Assembly (NCBI GenBank): GCA_031408575.1
Contig: JANNWS010000005.1
Location: 1 to 11,766 of the forward strand
Reading direction: 5' to 3'
Length of the DNA stretch: 11,766 bases
From: Aliitabrizicola sp031408575
GTDB lineage: Bacteria > Pseudomonadota > Alphaproteobacteria > Rhodobacterales > Rhodobacteraceae
The translations under genes and the position numbers were made by a program. Of this stretch, positions 5,927 through 11,766 are shown piece after piece. Below the pieces are notes generated by a model that was given only the letters and a program-made list of their open reading frames with translations, was not told the origin of the DNA and made no database searches. How positions within the stretch are numbered: position 1 is the first letter of the stretch; every line of letters begins with the position of its first letter.

Positions 5927-6523
5927 ATGGAACGCCTGACAGCACGCATCCTGGAAGAGGCTCGGCAAAGGCCCGAAGGCGCGTCGATTTCTGCGAAGGC
6001 CTTGCTGCATCTTGGCAGCCGTGCCGCCGTCGATCAGACTCTGTCCCGGCTGGTAGTGCGAGGCAGATTGTTGCGAGCGGGCCGTGGCCTGTATGTGCTT
6101 CCCGTCAAAGGCAAGTTTGGTGTGCGGGCTCCTTCGACCAAAGCCGTGCTGGAGCATCTTGGCGAACAAACTGGCGAGACCATTGTATCGAGCGGTGCCG
6201 TTGCAGCAAACCGCCTGGGCCTGACAACGCAAGTTCCTACCCAAGAGGTTTATCTGACTTCGGGCCGCTCACGGGAAATGCGCCTTGGTCAACGCGTCGT
6301 TACGCTCAGGCACGCAAAGACTTGGGAGCTATCGCTTGCAAAGCGCGGCGCTGGAGAGGCCATTCGTGCCCTTGGCGCGCTCGGCCCATTGGAAATCCGT
6401 GATGCGCTTGTGAAACTTCGCCATACCCTGCCGCCCGAAGAGTTTCGGGCACTCATACAGGCGGCAGGGCAGGTGCCTATGTGGATGGCCAAGCATTTGA
6501 GCACAGAGCGATCCCTTGGATAG
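5927..6523 (+). CDS. abiEi: AbiEi-type antitoxin / transcriptional repressor (DUF6088-like)
   Basis: A 198-aa protein. The start at 5927 is chosen from the promoter and GGAG just upstream, and because the family's N-terminal winged helix begins there. Residues 1-60 form the wing: an N-terminal helix, then AAVDQTLSRLVVRGRLLRAGRGLYVLP, the signature of this antitoxin group in which DNA binding and autorepression reside. The C-terminal two thirds (GETIVSSGAVAANRLGLTTQVPTQEVYLTSGRSREMRLG...) matches the antitoxin domain style. By family knowledge the protein neutralises AbiEii without forming a stable complex (type IV system) and represses the operon. Its stop overlaps the abiEii start by 8 bases. 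Placed directly behind repABC and parS, it most likely stabilises the plasmid; phage abortive infection is an alternative or added role. Confidence 0.85.
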   Translation: MERLTARILEEARQRPEGASISAKALLHLGSRAAVDQTLSRLVVRGRLLRAGRGLYVLPVKGKFGVRAPSTKAVLEHLGEQTGETIVSSGAVAANRLGLTTQVPTQEVYLTSGRSREMRLGQRVVTLRHAKTWELSLAKRGAGEAIRALGALGPLEIRDALVKLRHTLPPEEFRALIQAAGQVPMWMAKHLSTERSLG

Positions 6524-7532
6524 GTTTCTCACGCTGTCTCGCGAGGATCGTTTGGAAGCCCTGAGCGTCCCCAGCGATGCGACCGGGCGGCCCATACATC
6601 TCTTTGAAAAGGATGTCTGGGTCGTTTGGGCATTGAACACTGTTTTTGTCTCTCCCTTTGGGCCGCATCTGACATTCAAGGGCGGAACCACGCTTTCAAA
6701 AGCCTATCGGTTGATCCAACGCTTCTCCGAAGATGTTGATCTGACTTATGATGTGCGGCACATGATCGGGGCCGCGTTTGAAGGAGCCGATGACGGCTTC
6801 GACCTTCTGCCCGCAACGACCAGCCAACAAAGGCGAATCACGAAACTGGCCCGCGAACGCTTGCCTATTTGGGTTGCCGAAGTTGTGGCCCCGCATGTCA
6901 TCCAGGCCTTGGCCGCCGAGGGTCTTGCCGCTCGCATAGAAGCTGATCGTGATGTGCTATTTATCCACTATGAGCCTCTGGTGACAGGCACTGGCTATGT
7001 CGCGCCACGGATTATGCTGGAGTTCGGGGCCAGATCGACAGGGGAACCCAGTGTCGAGCGGGACATCGTCTGTGATGCAGCCACACATTTGCCGATGCTG
7101 ACGTTTCCGGCAGCGCGGCCTCGAGTCATGCTGGCAGAGCGTACCTTTTGGGAGAAGGCGACAGCCATCCACGTTTACTGTCTGCAGAACCAAGTGAAGG
7201 GCCATCGCTTTGTTCGCCATTGGCATGATCTCGCGCGGTTGCATGAAGCCGGGATCACCACATCCGCGATCGACCGTCGTGATATTGCGGAAGCCGTCGC
7301 CAAACATAAATCGTGGTTCTTTGCGGCAAAAGACGTTCACGAAGTGCCGATCGATTATGCGGCGGCAGTGGCGGGTCAGATCTCCCTTGTCCCCAAAGGA
7401 GATGCGCTGAACGCGCTTCGGGCAGACTATGAAGCGATGGTCGCTGATGGTCTGCTTCTGGCTGATGCAGAAAGTTTCGATCATCTGATGGGGATCTGTC
7501 GTCAGATCGAGTCGGTGCTTAATGCCCCTTAG
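6516..7532 (+). CDS. abiEii: AbiEii/AbiGii-family nucleotidyltransferase toxin
   Basis: A 338-aa protein with a TTG start at 6516, inside the last codons of abiEi. This start gives the typical family N-terminus MDRFLTLSREDR and no better start is near. The nucleotidyltransferase motifs are visible: EKDVWVVWAL (31-40), FKGGTTLSKAYRLIQRFSEDVDL (54-76, with the GGT turn and the E-D-x-D acidic pair), LAERTFWEKATAIH (206-219) and RHWHDLARL (234-242). Members of this family transfer nucleotides to RNA targets such as tRNA acceptor ends and stop growth; the substrate here cannot be read from sequence. The rare start codon and overlap imply coupled, lower translation than the antitoxin. All key motifs are intact, so the toxin is probably active. 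Confidence 0.88.
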   Translation: MDRFLTLSREDRLEALSVPSDATGRPIHLFEKDVWVVWALNTVFVSPFGPHLTFKGGTTLSKAYRLIQRFSEDVDLTYDVRHMIGAAFEGADDGFDLLPATTSQQRRITKLARERLPIWVAEVVAPHVIQALAAEGLAARIEADRDVLFIHYEPLVTGTGYVAPRIMLEFGARSTGEPSVERDIVCDAATHLPMLTFPAARPRVMLAERTFWEKATAIHVYCLQNQVKGHRFVRHWHDLARLHEAGITTSAIDRRDIAEAVAKHKSWFFAAKDVHEVPIDYAAAVAGQISLVPKGDALNALRADYEAMVADGLLLADAESFDHLMGICRQIESVLNAP

Positions 7533-7646
7533 CCTGATTGATCAGGAAGGGTAGGGTGGTAATCCCCCAAAAACGAGAGGTGGCGCGTTAGAGGCTGGCG
7601 CTCGAATTTTGTGGCTCCAGACTGCGGTGATTGCTAGCCTTGCCGG

Positions 7647-8033
7647 ATGAAACCCGAGGACAAAGAGCGGATCGCTGCCAGTCTGGCCAAGGTCATGGCC
7701 ATGATGTGCGTGCGCAATACTGGTCTCGAGGCGCTGCATGCGGGCGTGGTTCCGGCCAGCCAAACCGGTGATTACTCCGACGTGTTTGTGCTAGATGCGG
7801 ATGGCTGCAAAATCCCTTGGGCCGAAGCCTCACACATCGATGATGATCAGATGCGGGCCCTGATGCGCGAAATCGTCAATCGGCTCTATACGTTCCACAT
7901 CGGTTGCGACGATCCCGAGTTCCTGAAGCTGGCGGAGAAATGGATGACGGTCGCCGGGAAATGGGATGAGCCCGAGCTGGACCGCAAGTTCTTGGGCGCG
8001 ATCAAATACAACCCAGATGAACATAGTGATTGA
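7647..8033 (+). CDS. Hypothetical protein, 128 aa
   Basis: I do not recognise the family. The frame looks coding: it has regular alphaproteobacterial codon use, a balanced globular composition and no competing frame of similar quality. Visible features are an N-terminal helical stretch with a Met-rich part (KVMAMMCVRNT, about 15-25), an acidic patch (HIDDDQMRAL), and a helical C-terminal half with conserved-looking Trp residues (KWMTVAGKWDEPELD). There is no signal peptide or membrane segment, so it is probably cytoplasmic. The start at 7647 has only a poor ribosome site (TTGCCGG); no clear alternative exists. It follows the AbiE pair after 114 bases and is probably separate from it. Confidence 0.65.
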   Translation: MKPEDKERIAASLAKVMAMMCVRNTGLEALHAGVVPASQTGDYSDVFVLDADGCKIPWAEASHIDDDQMRALMREIVNRLYTFHIGCDDPEFLKLAEKWMTVAGKWDEPELDRKFLGAIKYNPDEHSD

Positions 8034-8200
8034 TGCGCATCGCTGAGCGACGCTTGCCTCCTAACTTTCTGACTCTCAATGGAAATCCCGGCTTGGGAAC
8101 CGTTTCTTGGCTTGCTCACGCGGATGATGGGCTGATGATCTGACGCTACCTCCGGCTGGTCGCCTGCTCTCGTCGGCACGGTCCTCACTGGCGTCGATGA
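8034..8200. other. Non-coding stretch between the hypothetical gene and the SRAP remnant
   Basis: No gene recognised on either strand. The minus-strand frame next to the SRAP break reads TLGRPVIIDASEDRADESRR and then random-looking sequence, which I cannot assign. This is likely the junction or scar where the rest of the SRAP gene was lost. No insertion-sequence ends were identified. Confidence 0.4.
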
Positions 8201-8395
8201 TCACAGGGCGGCCGAGCGTAGCCAGCCGCCGTTCACCCCATGCCGAATGATCGGTGCGGTATAATCGGGGAAGATGCCCGCCATCGGTGGCAGGTTGCCC
8301 ACCAGATCCTCATAGACCTCATCTTCATCGGTCATGTCGTCAAACACATGCCGCATCGCATCCTGGCTTTTGGTCTGGGAGTAGAGGTTGCACAT
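8201..8395 (-). pseudogene. Truncated SRAP / YedK-HMCES-type SOS-associated peptidase gene (N-terminal fragment)
   Basis: The minus-strand frame starts MCNLYS, the hallmark N-terminus of SRAP proteins, in which Cys2 becomes the catalytic residue after Met removal. It continues through QTKSQDAMRHVF and GNLPPMAGIFPDYTAPIIRHG, close to the alphaproteobacterial SRAP pattern. After about residue 52 the likeness ends (GVNGGWLRSAAL) and a stop follows at 64 aa; intact members have roughly 200 residues or more and need a later catalytic His/Glu region. Intact proteins form covalent links to abasic sites in single-stranded DNA. I see no continuation in the neighbouring frames, so this is a remnant. 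No clear ribosome site precedes it. Confidence 0.72.
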
Positions 8396-8551
8396 GGGCT
8401 GATCCGGTATCGGGGGCAGGGAGGGTAATCCGGAACATTGCCAAAACGCAGGCTGTGTTGGAAGGGCTGCCTTGAAGGGTCTCGGCTCTCGGCGGATGTC
8501 TGACTGTCGCTTTGGTGGTCCACATCAGAGTCAGAGTGGGGCTGTTCCGTC
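8396..8551. other. Non-coding stretch before the DUF932 leader
   Basis: No gene or RNA recognised. It should contain any promoter of the rightward DUF932 gene and, in the other direction, of the former SRAP gene, but I could not pick a convincing one. Confidence 0.35.
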
Positions 8552-8601
8552 TGTGACGGGTTGATGGGCTGGGGGAGTGGCCTCCGGCCCCCGTCGCGGA
8601 G
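8552..8601 (+). promoter_or_regulatory. Structured 5' leader of the DUF932 gene (copy A)
   Basis: The outer stem is GACGGG (8555-8560) with CCCGTC (8590-8595). The inner stem is GGCTGGGGG (8567-8575) with CCTCCGGCC (8581-8589), closing a 5-base loop; all 9 pairs form, two as G-U. The Shine-Dalgarno GCGGAG follows immediately. The same flanking blocks, TGTGACGGGTTG and CCCGTCGCGGAG, occur before the ParB-like gene at the same distance to its ATG. This suggests a shared RNA control element. Confidence 0.7.
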
Positions 8602-8609
8602 TCATTGTC

Positions 8610-9806
8610 ATGAACAGCATGGAAATACTGGAACCCGCCCGGTCGGCGCGCGGCGGCTACAAGGTGGATGTCACCCGTGGGGAGCGGAACGGGCGGGTGT
8701 CGTCCGAATGGTTCAACCGGCCCGATGACGAGCGGTTTCTCTCGCTCGATGACCTTTGGTCTTCGGTCAAGGCGCGGTCCGAGCGCAGCCGGACGCGCAT
8801 CGTCGAGACGGCGAAGATCCATGTCGAGGCGAGCCGGGACAATGCGGAGAAGCTGCAACTGATCCTGCCCAAATCGGAGGCTCCGGTGGCCCCGACCCAT
8901 TGGGCTTTCGGCCAGCTTGCCAGCATCGTCGGAGCGCCCGCAGCCTATCTGCGCCAACTGCCCGCACCGCTTGCGGGCATCAACCTGCAATATGGCCTGT
9001 CCTCGCACCGCGCCGAGCAGGTGAAGACCTTCGAGCTTGAGGATGGCCGCACCGAGCTGCGCGCGGTCACCGGCCCCGACTATGGCCGTATCCACGACCA
9101 CGAATTGGTCGAGGCTGTGCAGCGCATCGCGGGCAATGGCACCGGCGACACGCGCTGGAAAGTGCCGGGCGTTCTCGACTGGTCGACCGGGGTCTACAAC
9201 CCGGATGTGGAGATCAGCCGCGACACGACCACGCTTTATGCCTCGGACCGGGATGTCTTTGTCTTCCTGGTCGATGATCGGAACCCGATCGAGGCGGGCA
9301 GGCTGCCGGATGGCTCTCCCGATCTCTATTTCAGGGGATTTTATTGCTGGAACTCTGAGGTCGGGGCGAAAACCCTCGGCATCGCCAGCTTTTATCTGCG
9401 CGCCGTGTGTCAGAATCGCAACCTTTGGGGCGTCGAGGATTTCCAGGAAATCACCATCAGGCACTCCAAATATGCGGCCTCACGCTTCGCCCAGGAAGCA
9501 GCCCCAGCGCTGACACGTTTTGCCAATTCCTCGCCCATGGGTTTCGTGAATGGCATCAAGGCGGCGCGCCAGCAGATCGTTGCGCATGACGACGAGGAGC
9601 GGGAAGCCTTTCTGCGCAAGCGCGGGTTTTCGAAGGCCGAGTCCGGCAAGATCATCGAAAAGGTACTGATGGAAGAGGGCCGCCCGCCCGAAAGCATCTT
9701 TGATTTCGTGCAGGGCATCACGCGACTTGCAAGGGACAAGACCCAGCAGGATGCCCGGCTCGATATGGAAGGCCGGGCCAAGAAACTCCTCGACCGCGTC
9801 GGCTGA
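8610..9806 (+). CDS. DUF932 domain-containing protein
   Basis: A 398-aa protein. The start at 8610 has GGAG at 8598-8601, eight bases upstream; an earlier in-frame GTG at 8577 lies inside the leader hairpin loop. The body (about residues 95-350) has the plasmid/phage DUF932 pattern: THWAFGQLASIVGAPAAYLRQLP, then LRAVTGPDYGRIHDHELVEAV, an FVFLVDD strand, a YFRGFYCWNSEVG segment and FYLRAVCQNRNLWG. The C-terminal part (about 300-398) is helical and charged. The biochemical role of the family is not settled; members sit in plasmid and phage regions with recombination, antirestriction and RadC genes, so handling of incoming or single-stranded DNA is an inference. It heads the rightward gene group and shares its leader type with the ParB-like gene. 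Confidence 0.88.
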   Translation: MNSMEILEPARSARGGYKVDVTRGERNGRVSSEWFNRPDDERFLSLDDLWSSVKARSERSRTRIVETAKIHVEASRDNAEKLQLILPKSEAPVAPTHWAFGQLASIVGAPAAYLRQLPAPLAGINLQYGLSSHRAEQVKTFELEDGRTELRAVTGPDYGRIHDHELVEAVQRIAGNGTGDTRWKVPGVLDWSTGVYNPDVEISRDTTTLYASDRDVFVFLVDDRNPIEAGRLPDGSPDLYFRGFYCWNSEVGAKTLGIASFYLRAVCQNRNLWGVEDFQEITIRHSKYAASRFAQEAAPALTRFANSSPMGFVNGIKAARQQIVAHDDEEREAFLRKRGFSKAESGKIIEKVLMEEGRPPESIFDFVQGITRLARDKTQQDARLDMEGRAKKLLDRVG

Positions 9807-9992
9807 CCCTATCAACGCCCGAACACCCTATGCCGCTCCGCGTCGCAAAATGCGGTGCGGGGCTGCCAACGCAGGTCAACGCCAGAGGCTGGCCGACCGC
9901 GCTTCCAAACCTTCCGTCGCCGCGAAGCTTCCCCTCCACCTCAACCGTTTTATTGGGGAGGGGGCATTGCGGCCTTTCATATCGAGGATGAC
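9807..9992 (+). other. Leader region of the 67-aa gene with possible hairpin
   Basis: No gene is seen in these 186 bases. GCCGC (9919-9923) can pair with GCGGC (9969-9973), and inside this CCCCTCC (9931-9937) with GGAGGGG (9957-9963), leaving a 19-base loop. The ribosome site of the next gene follows at 9984-9987. CCGTCGCCGCGAAG (9914-9927) faintly resembles the CCGTCGCGGAG block of the two strong leaders, but the fold is not the same. Confidence 0.35.
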
Positions 9993-10196
9993 ATGCAGAC
10001 CTTTGACTACAAAGTGGACAATGCGGTTCACGCCGCTTTCATGGCCCTCGGGCTTACGGTCGCGAACCATATCGAGCTGGCCTATCGGCTGAACGGCTTC
10101 ATCACTCAGGAGTTCCAGTTCGTCGTGACGGACGATGATGAGGGCGAGGACCCGGCCTGTGCCGCAATCGATCAGGGGATCGCCGATGCTGAATGA
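9993..10196 (+). CDS. Hypothetical small acidic protein, 67 aa
   Basis: Family not recognised. The start at 9993 is preceded by GAGG (9984-9987) with good spacing; a longer in-frame start at 9855 lies in the structured leader. The N-terminal part (MQTFDYKVDNAVHAAFMALGLTVANHIELAYRLNGF) looks like a compact helical domain. The C-terminal 25 residues are strongly acidic (TDDDEGEDP), which is seen in small DNA-mimic or regulatory proteins but is not proof of such a role. It overlaps the radC-like start by 11 bases, so the two are translationally coupled. Confidence 0.65.
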   Translation: MQTFDYKVDNAVHAAFMALGLTVANHIELAYRLNGFITQEFQFVVTDDDEGEDPACAAIDQGIADAE

Positions 10197-10629
10197 GCAA
10201 GAGCAGACCGTGATCCTGGAGGCACGCGAGATTCTCGGGCGCTACCTGAACCGAAACCCCGTCCTTGGCAGTTGGCAAGCGGTCATGGATTATTGTGCCC
10301 TTTCGGTGCGCGGCGAGGTTGAGCGTTTCCACGTGCTTTACCTCGACCGAAAGAACCGACTGATCTCGGACGAGCGGTTGTCTGTCGGAACCGTCGACCA
10401 CGTCCCAGTCTACCCCCGCGAGGTTCTGAAGCGCGCACTGGCACTCAATGCCTCCGCACTCATCCTCGTTCACAATCATCCCTCTGGGGATCCCGAACCC
10501 TCGGACTCCGACATCCGGATGACGAAAGAGGTTCACAGCGCCTGCGACGTGCTTGGATTGACCCTGCACGACCACATCATCGTCGGGGCTGGGCGGGAGA
10601 CCAGCCTTCGGGCGAGGGGAGATATCTGA
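10186..10629 (+). CDS. Short RadC-like JAMM/MPN domain protein (UPF0758 type, no HhH domain)
   Basis: A 147-aa protein. The start at 10186 has AGGGGA (10174-10179) six bases upstream. The JAMM metal-binding signature is complete: HNHPSGDPEPSDSD at 96-109 supplies the two His (96, 98), Ser100 and the last Asp (109), with an upstream Glu in VRGEVERFHVLYLD (41-54). Chromosomal RadC proteins are about 220 aa with an N-terminal helix-hairpin-helix domain; here only a short helical segment precedes the MPN core, as in plasmid, phage and prophage versions. The old link to DNA repair is doubtful; the fold suggests a metallo-hydrolase of unknown substrate. It is embedded in a chain of overlapping genes (67-aa protein before, 58-aa protein after). 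Confidence 0.9.
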   Translation: MLNEQEQTVILEAREILGRYLNRNPVLGSWQAVMDYCALSVRGEVERFHVLYLDRKNRLISDERLSVGTVDHVPVYPREVLKRALALNASALILVHNHPSGDPEPSDSDIRMTKEVHSACDVLGLTLHDHIIVGAGRETSLRARGDI

Positions 10630-10805
10630 TGTTCAGCCATGCCTTTGATTTTGCCTTCGAGGTGGTGTCAAACCGAAAGGATGCCACCGATGTGACCGCC
10701 GAGATGCTGCGGGCAGCATTGATCCAGCGAGTGCGCAGGTTGACCCGCGATGAATTGCGCGAGGCCTGCGGTTGTTTCGACACGGCGGAGGTGCCGGATG
10801 ACTGA
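10629..10805 (+). CDS. Small hypothetical protein, 58 aa
   Basis: The ATG shares its A with the TGA of the radC-like gene (TGATG), a classic coupled start. The product begins MFSHAFDFAFEVVSN and continues TAEMLRAALIQRVRRLTRDELREACGCFDT, a soluble alpha-helical sequence with good codon use over its whole length. It resembles small orphan proteins seen on alphaproteobacterial plasmids, but I cannot name a family. Its last codons contain GGAGGT, the ribosome site for the next ATG at 10798. Confidence 0.65.
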   Translation: MFSHAFDFAFEVVSNRKDATDVTAEMLRAALIQRVRRLTRDELREACGCFDTAEVPDD

Positions 10806-10974
10806 GCGTATTGCGATCCGGCGCCTTCTGCGCATCACCACCGCGCGTTTCCGGCGCTATCCGGATCGACTGGCTCCGAGGACAGGAACGCCAGAAACCG
10901 CATTCGCCCCTGCCGGATCAGGCAGGGATCGGGGCGATGAAGGGCAGAGCGAGAGGAGGGATGGAGGTTTGTGA
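10798..10974 (+). CDS. Possible small basic protein, 58 aa
   Basis: The ATG at 10798 overlaps the previous stop (ATGACTGA) and has a strong Shine-Dalgarno GGAGGT at 10787-10792. The N-terminal half (MTERIAIRRLLRITTARFRRYPDRL) is basic and helical and could be real. The C-terminal half is low-complexity and reads like leader DNA, and the stop falls inside the structured leader of the ParB-like gene. It is either a small real gene or translation of spacer; I lean only slightly to real. Confidence 0.4.
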   Translation: MTERIAIRRLLRITTARFRRYPDRLAPRTGTPETAFAPAGSGRDRGDEGQSERRDGGL

Positions 10975-11017
10975 CGGGTTGGAGGTTGAGAGAAGGTCTC
11001 GACCGCCCGTCGCGGAG
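10970..11017 (+). promoter_or_regulatory. Structured 5' leader of the ParB-like gene (copy B)
   Basis: The outer stem is GACGGG (10973-10978) with CCCGTC (11006-11011). The inner stem is GGTTGAGA (10984-10991) with TCTCGACC (10997-11004) around the loop GAAGG. GCGGAG follows as Shine-Dalgarno, and the ATG is 19 bases after the CCGTCGCGGAG block begins, as in copy A. The inner stem sequence differs from copy A but pairs fully, which argues for selection on RNA structure. Confidence 0.72.
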
Positions 11018-11025
11018 CAAGTCCG

Positions 11026-11766
11026 ATGGCCACTGCCGTTCAAAAGATCACCCTCGCGTCGTCGCGGGACATTCCCTTCAACCAACTGGTGCTGAGCCAG
11101 TCCAACGTCCGGCGCATCAAGGCCGGTGTCTCGGTCGAGGAACTGGCCGAGTCCATCGGTCGCCGCGGCCTGATCCAGGGCTTGCACGTCCGTCCCGTCA
11201 TTGGCGAGGACGGGATTGAGACCGGTATGTTCGAGGTTCCCGCAGGCGGACGCCGCTTCCGGGCGCTGGAACTCCTCGTCAAACAGAAGCGCCTCGCCAA
11301 AGCGGCTCCAGTGCCTTGCGTCGTCAGCCAAGCCGATGATGGCGTGCTGATCGACGAGATCTCGCTTGCCGAGAACATCGAGCGCGCGCCACTGCATCCC
11401 CTCGATCAATACCGCGCTTTCCAGGCAATGCGCGAGAAGGGCATGACCGAGGAAGCCATCGCGGCAGCCTTCTTTGTCGACGTCAAGGTCGTGAAGCAGC
11501 GCCTGCGCCTCGTCACGGTTTCGCCTGCGCTGCTTGAGATCTATGGCGAGGATGGCATGACGCTTGAGCAGCTCATGGCCTTCACGATTTCCGGCGATCC
11601 TGCGCGTCAGGAGCAGGTCTGGGCGGCAATCAAGGATTCCTGGTCGAAGGAGCCGTATCAGATCCGGCGGATGCTGACGGAGACCACGGTGCGCGCCTCT
11701 GACAAGCGGGTGCGGTTCGTGGGGATCGAAGCCTACGAGGCGGCGGGCGGCTATGTCCTGCGCGAT
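11026..11766 (+). CDS. ParB/Spo0J-family protein, N-terminal part (3' end outside window)
   Basis: The frame is open for 247 codons to the window end. The start at 11026 has GCGGAG upstream, after the structured leader. The ParB N-terminal domain is clear: an NQLVLSQSNVRR strand, VSVEELAESIGRRGLIQGLHVRP (36-58), the AGGRRFRALELL box (73-84) and the SLAENIERAPLHPLDQYRAFQ box (113-133). A helix-turn-helix region follows (about 139-163, GMTEEAIAAAFFVDVKVVKQRLRLV). It differs from RepB of this plasmid and has no ParA partner nearby, so it is probably not the partition protein. Large ParB-like proteins of this kind sit near DUF932 and RadC genes on plasmids; a role in plasmid establishment or DNA processing is inference. 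Confidence 0.9.
   Translation, partial: MATAVQKITLASSRDIPFNQLVLSQSNVRRIKAGVSVEELAESIGRRGLIQGLHVRPVIGEDGIETGMFEVPAGGRRFRALELLVKQKRLAKAAPVPCVVSQADDGVLIDEISLAENIERAPLHPLDQYRAFQAMREKGMTEEAIAAAFFVDVKVVKQRLRLVTVSPALLEIYGEDGMTLEQLMAFTISGDPARQEQVWAAIKDSWSKEPYQIRRMLTETTVRASDKRVRFVGIEAYEAAGGYVLRD

Noticed and set aside
7533..7546. CCTGAT-TG-ATCAGG palindrome just after abiEii, as a terminator
   Set aside because: The stem is short and no T-run follows on either strand; it is probably chance.
8038..8054. TCGCT/AGCGA hairpin after the 128-aa gene as terminator
   Set aside because: The loop is too tight and there is no T-tract.
8340..9464. Long minus-strand open frame (374 codons) opposite the DUF932 gene
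   Set aside because: It mirrors a well-supported family protein on the plus strand; its composition is typical of the antisense of GC-rich coding DNA and it has no ribosome site.
1..11766. CRISPR arrays, tRNA or rRNA genes
   Set aside because: No regularly spaced repeats and no tRNA/rRNA-like sequence were seen in the window.

Overview
The window looks like part of a large plasmid (or plasmid-derived replicon) from an alphaproteobacterium, most likely Rhodobacterales. The reasons are a complete repABC replication/partition cassette with its antisense RNA and palindromic parS sites, high-GC codon use in most genes, and accessory genes typical of such plasmids. The assignment to order is inference from protein style; no marker gene is present.

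Left part (2-1730): the C-terminal part of a tyrosine recombinase that starts before the window, then a serine recombinase with a long C-terminal tail containing two related DNA-binding-like units. Next comes a 355-base spacer (1731-2085) with two perfect 12-bp palindromes, ahead of the replication genes.

Replication and maintenance block (2086-7532): repA (ParA-type ATPase) and repB (ParB-type centromere binder) overlap by 8 bases. The repB-repC spacer holds a minus-strand ctRNA with its own promoter and a strand-specific terminator, a plus-strand attenuator hairpin with a competing anti-terminator pairing, and a perfect parS palindrome. repC (initiator) follows. A degenerate and a second perfect parS copy lie at its end. 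Then an AbiE type toxin-antitoxin pair follows, abiEi (antitoxin/repressor) and abiEii (nucleotidyltransferase toxin). Its promoter is overlaid by a perfect 13-bp inverted repeat. The block makes sense as copy-number control, partition and post-segregational stabilisation of one replicon.

Middle (7533-8551): one hypothetical protein, and a minus-strand remnant of a SRAP/YedK-type (SOS-associated peptidase) gene cut after about 50 recognisable residues. The rest appears non-coding and scarred.

Right part (8552-11766): a compact plus-strand group made of a DUF932 protein, a 67-aa acidic protein, a short RadC-like JAMM protein, two tiny overlapping ORFs, and a ParB-like protein running off the window. 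The most interesting feature is that the DUF932 gene and the ParB-like gene carry the same structured 5' leader. Both have an identical outer stem and Shine-Dalgarno segment, at identical distance to the ATG, around inner stems of different sequence that both pair perfectly. This suggests a shared RNA-level control of a plasmid DNA-processing module.
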